Positions 1 to 7,779 of a stretch of DNA of 64,000 nucleotides are shown here, one piece after another (within the stretch, counting starts at the first letter, position 1; each line of letters starts with the position of its first letter). The stretch is from the NCBI RefSeq assembly GCF_013149295.1, contig NZ_JABGCB010000004.1:296219-360218 (forward strand), read 5' to 3'. The notes below the pieces were generated by a model that made no database searches, was not told the DNA's origin, and saw nothing but the letters and a program-made list of their open reading frames with translations. The position numbers and the translations under genes were made by a program. Origin of the DNA: Novosphingobium sp. SG751A (GTDB lineage: Bacteria; Pseudomonadota; Alphaproteobacteria; Sphingomonadales; Sphingomonadaceae).

Positions 1-90
1 CATCTGGTTTTCACCACGCGGCGGGGGCTGCCCCCTGCGGTGCGCGCGCTGATCGAACATCTCGCTGCCCATTTCCCAAAGAAGAGATGA
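1..90 (+). CDS. LysR-family regulator, C-terminal fragment
   Basis: The first frame is open from base 1 and ends at TGA 88-90. It gives 29 residues, with RRGLPPAVRALIEHL followed by a short basic tail. This resembles the last helix of the LysR substrate-binding domain, where an arginine-rich strand is followed by a helix ending the protein. Only the end of the gene is in the window, so neither the helix-turn-helix nor the ligand pocket can be judged. The assignment rests on one short motif; another regulator family is possible. Confidence 0.5.
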   Translation, partial: HLVFTTRRGLPPAVRALIEHLAAHFPKKR

Positions 91-218
91 GGAATCACGC
101 AAAATACCTAATGTAAATTACTTATTTATATGAACATTTAAGACCATAAGGGCGATCAATGAGATTTCCATATTGAATATTCCTCCTATCATGCCCCGCA
201 TTGCGAGGAGGATGCAGC

Positions 219-1742
219 GTGACCGATCTGACCGAAGGAAATGACGTCCTCGTCCTTAATCTCACTCAGAGCAGCACCATCAATGCGCTGGGCGGAAATG
301 ACACCCTGACGATCATCGGCGTTGCCGACCGATACAGCGAAGAGGAAGCTCCCCTCTATAGCATCACCGCCAATGGCGGAGCGGGGGATGACCGGATCAT
401 CATCCAGGGCTATGTTTCAAGCGCCACGATTGATGGCGGCACAGGCGATGATTTCATCAGCTTCATCGAGGATGACCCCGACCGTCCTGGCATCGCCTAT
501 GGCGGCGACGGCAATGACACAATCCTGGGCATTGAAGGCGTCGGGGGCGCTGGAAACGACTATCTCGGGAATGGCGGCGATGGCGGTGACGGCGACGACA
601 CCATCTATGGCGGCGGCTATGGCGGCAATTACGGCGGCGCAGGTTCCGACATGCTGTTCGACCAGATGATCGCCGATGGCGGCGCGGGCGACGATTTTAT
701 CTGGGGCGGCGAGGTGATCAACGGCGGCGACGGCTCGGATTATCTGCTGGGCGGTTACTATGCCTATGGCGGGGCGGGCAATGACATCATGCTGAGCGCT
801 TTTGCCGATGGCGGGGCTGGCCGCGATGTCTGGTTCGGCCTCTATCCCGATCTGAACGCAGGCACAGACGGCGACAAGATCGTCCTCAATGATGGCCACA
901 GACTGGTCTCGTCCTTTTCGGGCGTGGCCGGAGAATTCCTCCTGACGCCCGAAGGCGCGGCGATTGACGAGGATGGCGATGGGGTGGCTGACTGGGTCTA
1001 TGAACACCCCGGTCTGAGCGCCGGCGACTTCCTTGCGGCTGGTTTCGACGGCGATCCCCTTGCCGCCGTGGACGATGCCTTCACCGGCACGGGGGCGGCC
1101 GAATACATTCATGGCGGCGGGGGAAATGACAATCTGAGCGGGGGCGGCGGCCTTGATTTCATCTTCGGCGGGTTTGGCCATGATGTTCTCTCGGGCAATG
1201 CCGGGGATGACCTGCTGGTTGGTCAGGCGGGCGATGATCGCCTCTATGGCGGATCGGGCGCGGATGAACTCGACGGTGGCGATGGCAATGACACGCTTTC
1301 AGGCAGCGCAGGCGATGATTTCGCCTATGGCGGGGCGGGCAATGACGTGATCGCGGGCGGCGATGGCAACGACCGGCTGCTGGGCGAAGGCGGTGATGAT
1401 CGCCTCAACGGCGGCGATGGCGACGACACTCTTGTTGGCGGCACGGGCAAGGATGTGCTCACCGGCGGCAATGGCGCGGACCGTTTCATCTTTGCCCCCG
1501 GTGACAGCAAGGCGGGCGGATCGCTGCGCGATGTCATCACCGATTTCCAGACCGGCATCGACAAGCTCGACATATCAGCGCTCCACATCACCGATTATGC
1601 GGGCCAGATCGGCTTTCAATCAATAGGTTCGGGGCTGATCGTCTATGCCGATCTCAACGGCAATGGTTACGACAATTCCGACTTTGCCGTCCAACTGACC
1701 GGCGTGAGTGCACTGGTGCAAAGCGATTTCATTGTGGCGTGA
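219..1742 (+). CDS. RTX-repeat calcium-binding secreted protein
   Basis: This is a 507-residue glycine/aspartate-rich protein, probably exported by a type I system. Nonapeptide RTX repeats of the GGxGxDxux kind occur in two blocks, about residues 50-215 (irregular) and 295-425 (regular, e.g. GGDGNDTLSG, GGAGNDVIAG). A C-terminal module of about 80 residues (DRFIFAPGDS...DVITDFQTGIDKLDIS) resembles the serralysin-type secretion tail. There is no N-terminal signal peptide, as expected for type I substrates. The GTG at 219 is chosen because AGGAGG lies at 206-211, seven bases upstream; an in-frame TTG at 201 has no such site. No catalytic domain is recognisable, so it may be a surface or matrix protein. 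No ABC exporter or membrane-fusion gene is adjacent. Confidence 0.85.
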   Translation: MTDLTEGNDVLVLNLTQSSTINALGGNDTLTIIGVADRYSEEEAPLYSITANGGAGDDRIIIQGYVSSATIDGGTGDDFISFIEDDPDRPGIAYGGDGNDTILGIEGVGGAGNDYLGNGGDGGDGDDTIYGGGYGGNYGGAGSDMLFDQMIADGGAGDDFIWGGEVINGGDGSDYLLGGYYAYGGAGNDIMLSAFADGGAGRDVWFGLYPDLNAGTDGDKIVLNDGHRLVSSFSGVAGEFLLTPEGAAIDEDGDGVADWVYEHPGLSAGDFLAAGFDGDPLAAVDDAFTGTGAAEYIHGGGGNDNLSGGGGLDFIFGGFGHDVLSGNAGDDLLVGQAGDDRLYGGSGADELDGGDGNDTLSGSAGDDFAYGGAGNDVIAGGDGNDRLLGEGGDDRLNGGDGDDTLVGGTGKDVLTGGNGADRFIFAPGDSKAGGSLRDVITDFQTGIDKLDISALHITDYAGQIGFQSIGSGLIVYADLNGNGYDNSDFAVQLTGVSALVQSDFIVA

Positions 1743-1749
1743 GCTGCGC

Positions 1750-1771
1750 GGGCAGCGACAATCCGCTGCCC
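1750..1771 (+). terminator. hairpin downstream of the RTX gene
   Basis: GGGCAGCG (1750-1757) pairs perfectly with CGCTGCCC (1764-1771) across a six-base loop, starting seven bases after the RTX stop. There is no following T-tract, so it may only be a 3' stabilising hairpin. Confidence 0.35.
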
Positions 1772-1793
1772 CGATACCGTGATAATTCCGGCG

Positions 1794-1810
1794 GATAAGA
1801 TCCCCTTATC
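1794..1810 (+). promoter_or_regulatory. short palindrome ahead of the ast operon
   Basis: GATAAG (1794-1799) and CTTATC (1805-1810) form an inverted repeat with a five-base spacer, about 97 bases before the first astA start. It is in a suitable place for an operator of the arginine operon, but a six-base arm can arise by chance. No second copy was seen. Confidence 0.25.
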
Positions 1811-1906
1811 TTTGCCTTTGTGTCCAGGCCCTTTCGCTCCTATTCTGGTCACTCGCATCGCCCCTGCGGCCGGCAAACCCGCCGCTATAACAGGGAGAGC
1901 AAGAGG

Positions 1907-2920
1907 ATGACCCATGTTCTGAGAGCCGCCAGCCAGAGCGATCTGTCGGCGATCTATGAAATGGCCAAAAGCACCGGCGGCGGCTTTACCAACCTGCCCG
2001 CCGACCGGGCAAAGCTGGCGAACAAGCTGGAAATTGCCGCCGCCTCCTTTGCCCGCGCGCCCGACACTCTGGCCGACGACCGGTATATGTTTGTGCTGGA
2101 AAACACCGAGACCGGCAAGGTGCGCGGCACATGCCAGATCTTCTCCTGCATCGGCGCTGACCGGCCCCACTACAGCTATCGCATCGACGCCTTTACCCAT
2201 TACAGCAGCGAATTCGGCCGCGCCATGCGCTGCGAGATGCTGACCATGGTGACCGATCACAACGGCAGCAGCGAGGTGGGCGGTCTGTTCCTGCACCCCA
2301 CCGAAAGGTCGGCCGGGGCCGGATCGCTGCTGGCGCGCAGCCGCTATCTGTTCATGGCCATGCACCGCCCGCGCTTTGCCGACCGCACTCTGGCCGAATT
2401 GCGCGGGGTGATCGACGATTTCGGCATATCGCCCTTTTGGGACGGGGTGACGGGCCGCTTCTTCGGCATGACGTTTCGCGAGGCCGACGAGTTCAAGGCC
2501 CTGCACGGTGCGCAATTCATCGCCGACCTGATGCCCAAACATCCGATCTATACCGCCATGATGCCCGAAAGCGCGATTGCCGTGATGGGGGTGGCCCATC
2601 CTTCGGGCCGCGCGGCGCAAAGGATGCTGGAAAAGGAAGGCTTTGCCTATCGCAACTATATCGACGTGTTTGACGGCGGCCCCACGATGGTCTGCGCCAC
2701 CGACGATATCGCCACGATCCGCTATGCAAGGCAGGATGCACTGATCTCCATCGCGGACAATGACGGCCCGCAAAGTCTGGTGGCGCGCGGCAGGCTGGGC
2801 GGTTTTCGCGCCGCCTATGGAAGGGTGACGATGGCCGAGGGCGGCATCATCCTCGACCCGGCCGCAGCAGAGGCCGTTCGGGCCACAGCGGGCGAAAGGC
2901 TTACCCATATTCCACATTGA
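1907..2920 (+). CDS. astA: arginine N-succinyltransferase, first subunit
   Basis: This enzyme transfers succinyl from succinyl-CoA to the alpha-amino group of L-arginine, the first step of the ammonia-producing AST pathway. The 337-residue product starts MTHVLRAASQSD at an ATG preceded by GAGCAAGAGG. It has the AstA pattern of an N-terminal GNAT-like half (STGGGFTNLPADR near residue 18; SEVGGLFLHP near 121; FMAMHRPRFA) and the C-terminal half typical of the family (FIADLMPKHPIYTAMMP). A second astA lies two genes downstream. In Pseudomonas two paralogues (AruF and AruG) form a heteromer, so this pair is probably the two subunits; which is alpha or beta is not clear from the sequence. It is the first gene of a tightly spaced operon. 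Confidence 0.93.
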   Translation: MTHVLRAASQSDLSAIYEMAKSTGGGFTNLPADRAKLANKLEIAAASFARAPDTLADDRYMFVLENTETGKVRGTCQIFSCIGADRPHYSYRIDAFTHYSSEFGRAMRCEMLTMVTDHNGSSEVGGLFLHPTERSAGAGSLLARSRYLFMAMHRPRFADRTLAELRGVIDDFGISPFWDGVTGRFFGMTFREADEFKALHGAQFIADLMPKHPIYTAMMPESAIAVMGVAHPSGRAAQRMLEKEGFAYRNYIDVFDGGPTMVCATDDIATIRYARQDALISIADNDGPQSLVARGRLGGFRAAYGRVTMAEGGIILDPAAAEAVRATAGERLTHIPH

Positions 2921-2938
2921 TGAGGCAGGAGGCAGGCG

Positions 2939-4231
2939 ATGCTGGAGGTGAATTTCGACGGACTGGTCGGCCCCAGCCACAATTACGCGGGGCTGTCGCT
3001 GGGCAATATCGCCTCGGCCACCCATGCGGGCGCCACCTCCAGCCCGCGCGAGGCCGCGCTTCAGGGCCTTGCCAAAATGCGGCGGATGATGGGGCTGGGC
3101 TTTGCCCAAGGCCTGCTGCTGCCCCATGACCGGCCCGATGCGAACTGGCTGCGGCAATTGGGTTTTGCGGGCGATGACACAGCCGTCTGCCGCGCCGCGT
3201 GGGAGGCCCAGCCCGCCTTGCTGCGCAATGCCTTTTCCGCCTCGGCTATGTGGACCGCCAATGCCGCCACCGTCTCGCCCCGGCCCGATACGGCCGATGG
3301 GCGCATGCATATCTCGATCGCCAATCTCTCTTCCATGCCCCACCGCAGCATCGAGGCAGGCCAGACCGGGCGCCAGTTGCGCCAGCTTTTCGCGGGCCTG
3401 CCCGGTGTGGTTGTCCATGATCCCCTGCCCGCCTGTTTCGGTGATGAGGGCGCGGCCAACCACATGCGCCTGTGCCCCGGCCATGGCGAGGCGGGGCTGG
3501 AAATCTTCGTCCATGGCGCCGGGCCGGTCAACGGCTTTCCCGCGCGCCAGCACGCTGCGGCTTCGCAGGCGCTGGTGCGGCGGCACAGGCTTTCTCCAGA
3601 CCGGGCCATCCTCGCCCGACAGAGCAATGACGCGATTGCGGCGGGGGCCTTTCACAATGATGTGGTCGCGGTGGCCAATGAAACCGTGCTGTTTACCCAT
3701 GAACAGGCCTTTGCCGAGCAGGAAAGCCTTTATACGCAAATCCACCAGCTTATGCCTGAGGCCGAAATCATCGAAGTGCCCGCCAGCCTCGTCTCGCTCG
3801 ACGATGCGATCCGCTCCTATCTCTTCAACTCGCAACTGGTGACGCTGGGCGATGGCGGCATGATGCTGTTGCTGCCCGAGGAAGCGCGCGCTGTTCCTTC
3901 TGTAGCGCATTGGCTGGAGGCGCTAAAGGAGGCGAATGGGCCGATTGGCCAAGTGGAATTCATGCCTCTGCGCGAATCCATGCGCAATGGCGGCGGCCCG
4001 GCCTGCCTGCGGCTGCGCGTCGTGCTGGACGAGGGCGAACTGGCCGCGCTCGATCAGCGCTTCCTGCTCGATCCGGCCAAATGCGATGCGCTGGCCGCGC
4101 TGATCGAGCGCCACTGGCCCGAACGCATCGCGCCAGAGGACATCGGTCATCCCGAAATCTGGCGTCAATGCCAAAGCGCGCGGGCGGCCTTGCTCGACCT
4201 GCTTGGTTTTGGCCAGGAGGAACTGCTATGA
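2939..4231 (+). CDS. astB: N-succinylarginine dihydrolase
   Basis: AstB hydrolyses N2-succinylarginine to N2-succinylornithine, two ammonia and CO2. The 430-residue length is close to the family norm. The N-terminal VNFDGLVGPSHNYAGLS signature is present. The likely nucleophile is Cys356 in GGGPACLRL, with a catalytic-type His239 in AFHNDVVAVANE. The ATG at 2939 follows AGGAGGCAGGCG. The stop overlaps the next start (ATGA at 4228-4231), so translation is coupled to the second astA. Placing astB between the two astA genes differs from the contiguous aruF-aruG order of Pseudomonas. Confidence 0.95.
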   Translation: MLEVNFDGLVGPSHNYAGLSLGNIASATHAGATSSPREAALQGLAKMRRMMGLGFAQGLLLPHDRPDANWLRQLGFAGDDTAVCRAAWEAQPALLRNAFSASAMWTANAATVSPRPDTADGRMHISIANLSSMPHRSIEAGQTGRQLRQLFAGLPGVVVHDPLPACFGDEGAANHMRLCPGHGEAGLEIFVHGAGPVNGFPARQHAAASQALVRRHRLSPDRAILARQSNDAIAAGAFHNDVVAVANETVLFTHEQAFAEQESLYTQIHQLMPEAEIIEVPASLVSLDDAIRSYLFNSQLVTLGDGGMMLLLPEEARAVPSVAHWLEALKEANGPIGQVEFMPLRESMRNGGGPACLRLRVVLDEGELAALDQRFLLDPAKCDALAALIERHWPERIAPEDIGHPEIWRQCQSARAALLDLLGFGQEELL

Positions 4232-5163
4232 TCCTCCCCCGCTCCGATCAGCCCTTTATCCGCATGGCGCGGATGGAGGATCTCGACGCCTTGTTTGCGC
4301 TTGCGGGCCTGTCCGGCGGGGGCATGACCAATCTGCCGCAGGACCGCGAGGCCCTGAGCGAACGCCTGTCATGGAGCGAACGCTCGACCAACGCGCAAAT
4401 CGCCGCCCCGCAGGACGAATTCTACATGCTGGTGCTGGAGGATGGCGCGGGCCGCATCATCGGCACGGCCAGCATCTTTTCGCGCGTCGGCACGCAGTGG
4501 CCCTTCTACAGCTACAAAGTGGCCCGCGTCACCCATGTGTCGCGCGGACTGGACCGAATGTTTTCCACGCAAGTTCTCCATCTGGTGAATGATTTCGACG
4601 GGGCGAGCGAGGTGGCGGGCCTGCTGCTGCATCCCGATGCGCGCGCAAAAGGTCTGGGTGCGATGCTGGCGCGCAGCCGCTTCCTCTTCATCGCCCAGCA
4701 CCGCGAGCGGTTTGGCGATCAGGTGGTGGCCGAATTGCGCGGCTGGATGGACGGGCCCAACAGCCCCTTCTGGGACGCGGTGGCGGGCCCCTTCTTCGGC
4801 GGCGACATGCTGGAGGCGGACCTGTTCAACGCCATGCATGGCAATCAGTTCATCGCCGATCTGATGCCGCGCTATCCGATCTACACCTCGATGCTGCCCG
4901 CTGATGCGCGCGCGGTGATCGGTCGTCCGCATGATAATTCGGCCCCCGCCTATCGCCTGCTGCTGGCCGAGGATTTCCTCGACGACGGCTATTGCGACAT
5001 TTTCGACGCAGGGCCCACCGTCCATGCCCGCACCGACCATATACGCACCATCCGCGAATGCGAAGTGATAGACCCGGCCGTGCCCATCCGCGCCACAAAG
5101 GGCCCCCACCGCCTGTACGCGGCGGGCCTTTTGCGCGATTTCCGCGTGTGGAAGGAGGACTGA
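4228..5163 (+). CDS. astA: arginine N-succinyltransferase, second subunit
   Basis: This is a second AstA homologue of 311 residues, clearly paralogous to the product at 1907-2920. Shared blocks are LSGGGMTNLPQDRE near residue 29, SEVAGLLLHPDARAKGLG, and NQFIADLMPRYPIYTSMLP. It is shorter at the C-terminus than the first copy. Its start is fixed by the ATGA overlap with astB and the AGGAGG twelve bases upstream. The two proteins probably assemble as a heteromer acting on arginine, possibly also ornithine. The stop is followed within two bases by the astD start, consistent with one transcript. Confidence 0.92.
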   Translation: MILPRSDQPFIRMARMEDLDALFALAGLSGGGMTNLPQDREALSERLSWSERSTNAQIAAPQDEFYMLVLEDGAGRIIGTASIFSRVGTQWPFYSYKVARVTHVSRGLDRMFSTQVLHLVNDFDGASEVAGLLLHPDARAKGLGAMLARSRFLFIAQHRERFGDQVVAELRGWMDGPNSPFWDAVAGPFFGGDMLEADLFNAMHGNQFIADLMPRYPIYTSMLPADARAVIGRPHDNSAPAYRLLLAEDFLDDGYCDIFDAGPTVHARTDHIRTIRECEVIDPAVPIRATKGPHRLYAAGLLRDFRVWKED

Positions 5164-5164
5164 A

Positions 5165-6568
5165 ATGATCCTGCAATCCTATGATCCGGCCAGCGGCGAG
5201 GTCGTCTGGGAGGGCGCGGTCGATGGCCCCGCGCAATGCCACGCCGCGTTGAAGCGCGCCCGCGCCGCAGCCCCGCTCTGGGCGCGAACGCCGCTGGAGG
5301 AACGTCTGGCCATCGCCCGCCGCTTCGCCGCCCTGCTCAAGGAAGGGCTGGAACCCTTGGCCCGCCTGATCTCGCGCGAGACGGGCAAGCAATTGTGGGA
5401 GAGCCGGGGCGAGGTCAACGCCATGATCGGCAAGGTGGAGATTTCCATCGCCGCACAGGCCGAGCGAGCAGGAACGCGCGAACAGGCTATGCCCTTTGGC
5501 CGCTCGGTGCTGCGCCATCGGCCGCATGGGGTGATGGCGGTGCTGGGGCCGTATAATTTCCCCGGCCATCTGCCCAATGGTCATATCGTGCCCGCGCTGA
5601 TCGCGGGCAATGTGGTGGTGTTCAAACCATCGGAGGAAACCCCGGCGGTAGGCGCGCATGTGGCGGCGCTCTGGGCGCAGGCGGGCCTGCCCGATGGCGT
5701 GTTCCAGATCGTGCAGGGCAGGCGTGAGACGGGCGCGGCGCTGATCGCGGGCGATATTGACGGCCTGCTTTTCACCGGATCGGCGCAGGCGGGGCGCGCC
5801 TTCCGGCATGCCTTTGCCGACAGGCCGCATGTCATTCTGGCGCTGGAACTGGGCGGCAACAATCCGCTGGTGGGATGGGACGGCGATCCCGAGGCCGTCG
5901 CCTCGCTGGTCAGCCATTCGGCCTTTATCACTACGGGCCAGCGCTGCTCCTGCGCGCGCCGCCTGATCCTGCCGACCGGGGCCGAAGGGGACAGGATGCT
6001 GGACGCCGTGCTGGCGCAGGCGGCGATGCTGCCGCTGGGCGCATGGGACGAGGGCGAAGGCTTTATGGGCCCTCTGATTTCAGCGCAGGGGGCGGACCGG
6101 ACCCGACGGGCGGTGGACGCTTTGGCAGGTTCAGGCGCGCGGATATTGCTGCCCGCCACCGCTCCGCGCGATGGTAACCAAGCATTCATGGGCGCCTCCG
6201 TGCTCGACGTGACCGGGATCGCCGCGCCTGATGAGGAGATATTTGCGCCTGTTTTGCAGGTGATCCGGGTGGCCGATTTCGACGCCGCCATCGCGGCGGC
6301 CAACAACACCGCCTTCGGCCTGTCGGCAGGGCTGATCGCGCAGGACCCGGCGCTGTGGGATCGCTTTGCCGCGCAAATCCGCGCGGGCGTGGTCAATTGG
6401 AACCGCCCGACCACGGGAGCAGCCTCGGCCATGCCCTTTGGCGGATTGGGGGAATCGGGCAACCACCGCCCCAGCGCCGCCTATGCCGCCGATTACTGCG
6501 CCTTTCCCGTCGCCAGTTTCGAAGCGCCGCGCATCGAGAGCCTGCCTATTCCGGGTCTGATGCCATGA
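5165..6568 (+). CDS. astD: N-succinylglutamate 5-semialdehyde dehydrogenase
   Basis: AstD oxidises succinylglutamate semialdehyde to succinylglutamate with NAD+, the fourth AST step. The 467-residue ALDH-fold protein has the Rossmann loop FTGSAQAGRAF, the general base in LALELGGNNP (Glu228) and the nucleophile in TTGQRCSCARR (Cys261). The GQRC(S/T)CARR form is typical of AstD among aldehyde dehydrogenases. It starts two bases after the astA stop, with GAAGGAGG inside the astA end, and overlaps the next gene by ATGA (6565-6568). astC, the aminotransferase for the preceding step, is not in the window; an ArgD-type enzyme elsewhere may serve. Confidence 0.94.
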   Translation: MILQSYDPASGEVVWEGAVDGPAQCHAALKRARAAAPLWARTPLEERLAIARRFAALLKEGLEPLARLISRETGKQLWESRGEVNAMIGKVEISIAAQAERAGTREQAMPFGRSVLRHRPHGVMAVLGPYNFPGHLPNGHIVPALIAGNVVVFKPSEETPAVGAHVAALWAQAGLPDGVFQIVQGRRETGAALIAGDIDGLLFTGSAQAGRAFRHAFADRPHVILALELGGNNPLVGWDGDPEAVASLVSHSAFITTGQRCSCARRLILPTGAEGDRMLDAVLAQAAMLPLGAWDEGEGFMGPLISAQGADRTRRAVDALAGSGARILLPATAPRDGNQAFMGASVLDVTGIAAPDEEIFAPVLQVIRVADFDAAIAAANNTAFGLSAGLIAQDPALWDRFAAQIRAGVVNWNRPTTGAASAMPFGGLGESGNHRPSAAYAADYCAFPVASFEAPRIESLPIPGLMP

Positions 6569-7779
6569 CGCCGACCGAAAGGACCGTCGTGGAGCAGGCC
6601 AAGGCCGCGCCCATGCTCGATCAGGTCCTGCGTTGGGCGGCGATCAACAGCGGCAGCGGCAATCTGGCGGGCCTTGCTGCGATGGCGAGCGAACTGGCCG
6701 ATGCCTGCGCGCCGTTGCCCGGACAGATCGCCTTGCTCGATCCTGCGCCCGTCACAAGGATCGACGCGCAGGGGCATGAACGCGAGGTGACGCATGGCCG
6801 CAACCTACTGCTGACCGTGCGTCCAACGGCCCCGGTCCAGATCCTGCTGACGGGCCATATGGACACCGTCTTTGATGCCGAGCATCCGTTTCAGTCCTGC
6901 CAATGGCTTTCGCCCGGTGTGCTGAACGGGCGCGTCCTCAACGGTCCGGGCGTGGCCGATATGAAGGGAGGTCTCGCCGTCATGATCGCCGCCCTGCGCG
7001 CCTTTGAAACCTCACCCGAATGCGAAAGGCTCGGCTATCAGGTCGTGTTCAACAGCGATGAGGAGGTCGGCTCGCCCGGATCAGCGGCGCTGCTGGCGCG
7101 GGCGGCGGCGGGCAAGCTGGCAGGGCTCACCTATGAACCCTCCACCCTGCCCGATGGCACGCTGGCCGCAGCAAGGCCGGGCAGCGGGAATTTCTCGATT
7201 ATCATAACCGGGCGCAGCGCCCATGCCGGACGCAACCCGCAGGATGGGCGCAACGCCGTGGTGGCCGCCGCCGATCTGGCGCTGCGGCTGAGCGCGCTGA
7301 TTAGCCCCGGCCTGTCGGTCAATTGCGCGCGGATCGAGGGGGGCGGGCCGAACAATGTCGTGCCCGATCATGCGGTGCTGCGCGTCAACATCCGCCCGCG
7401 CACGCGGCTGGACGAGGCATTGGCCAGCGAAGCGCTTGACCGCATCATGGCCCAGGTGGCCGCCGCGCATGATCTGCATATCCACCGCCATGGTGGCTTT
7501 GCCCGCCCGCCAAAGCCGATCAATGCGCAGGGGCAAAAGCTGCTCGAACTGGTATGCGCCTGCGGGCAGATGCTGGGGCAGGAGATCGGCTGGAAGGACA
7601 GCGGCGGAGTCTGCGATGGCAACAATATCGCGGCCTGCGGCGTGCCGGTGGTCGATACGATGGGCGTGCGCGGGGGCGCGATCCACTCGCCCGACGAATA
7701 TCTGATTACCGACAGTCTGGGCGAGCGGGCCGCCTTGAGCGCGCTCCTGCTCTGCCGCCTCGCACGCGATGGGGTCTAG
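6565..7779 (+). CDS. M20 family metallohydrolase, candidate succinylglutamate desuccinylase
   Basis: This is a 404-residue zinc amidohydrolase of the M20 (carboxypeptidase G2/ArgE/DapE) fold. Metal-site motifs are in order: TGHMDTV (His98, Asp100), GVADMKGG (Asp132), NSDEEVGS (Glu166 as base, Glu167 as ligand) and a C-terminal AIHSPDEY (His374). The dimerisation domain carries GRSAHAGRNPQDGRNAV. It has no signal peptide. It is the last gene of the ast operon and overlaps astD by ATGA, exactly where astE (an M14-type desuccinylase) is expected. Carboxypeptidase G2 cleaves N-acyl-glutamate amides, so hydrolysis of N-succinylglutamate is chemically reasonable. The fold is clear; the substrate is inferred from position. 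Confidence 0.82.
   Translation: MTPTERTVVEQAKAAPMLDQVLRWAAINSGSGNLAGLAAMASELADACAPLPGQIALLDPAPVTRIDAQGHEREVTHGRNLLLTVRPTAPVQILLTGHMDTVFDAEHPFQSCQWLSPGVLNGRVLNGPGVADMKGGLAVMIAALRAFETSPECERLGYQVVFNSDEEVGSPGSAALLARAAAGKLAGLTYEPSTLPDGTLAAARPGSGNFSIIITGRSAHAGRNPQDGRNAVVAAADLALRLSALISPGLSVNCARIEGGGPNNVVPDHAVLRVNIRPRTRLDEALASEALDRIMAQVAAAHDLHIHRHGGFARPPKPINAQGQKLLELVCACGQMLGQEIGWKDSGGVCDGNNIAACGVPVVDTMGVRGGAIHSPDEYLITDSLGERAALSALLLCRLARDGV

Noticed and set aside
131..146. CATTTAAGA shared with the region near 10771
   Set aside because: Nine AT-rich bases in two unrelated promoter regions with no dyad symmetry in common; chance is sufficient.
1080..1500. Short tandem repeats that could suggest a CRISPR array or VNTR
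   Set aside because: They are in-frame nonapeptide codon repeats of the RTX protein with no fixed spacer.
1667..3910. A 747-codon minus-strand frame opposite astA and astB
   Set aside because: It runs antisense to two strongly supported genes, has low-complexity composition and no recognisable motif.
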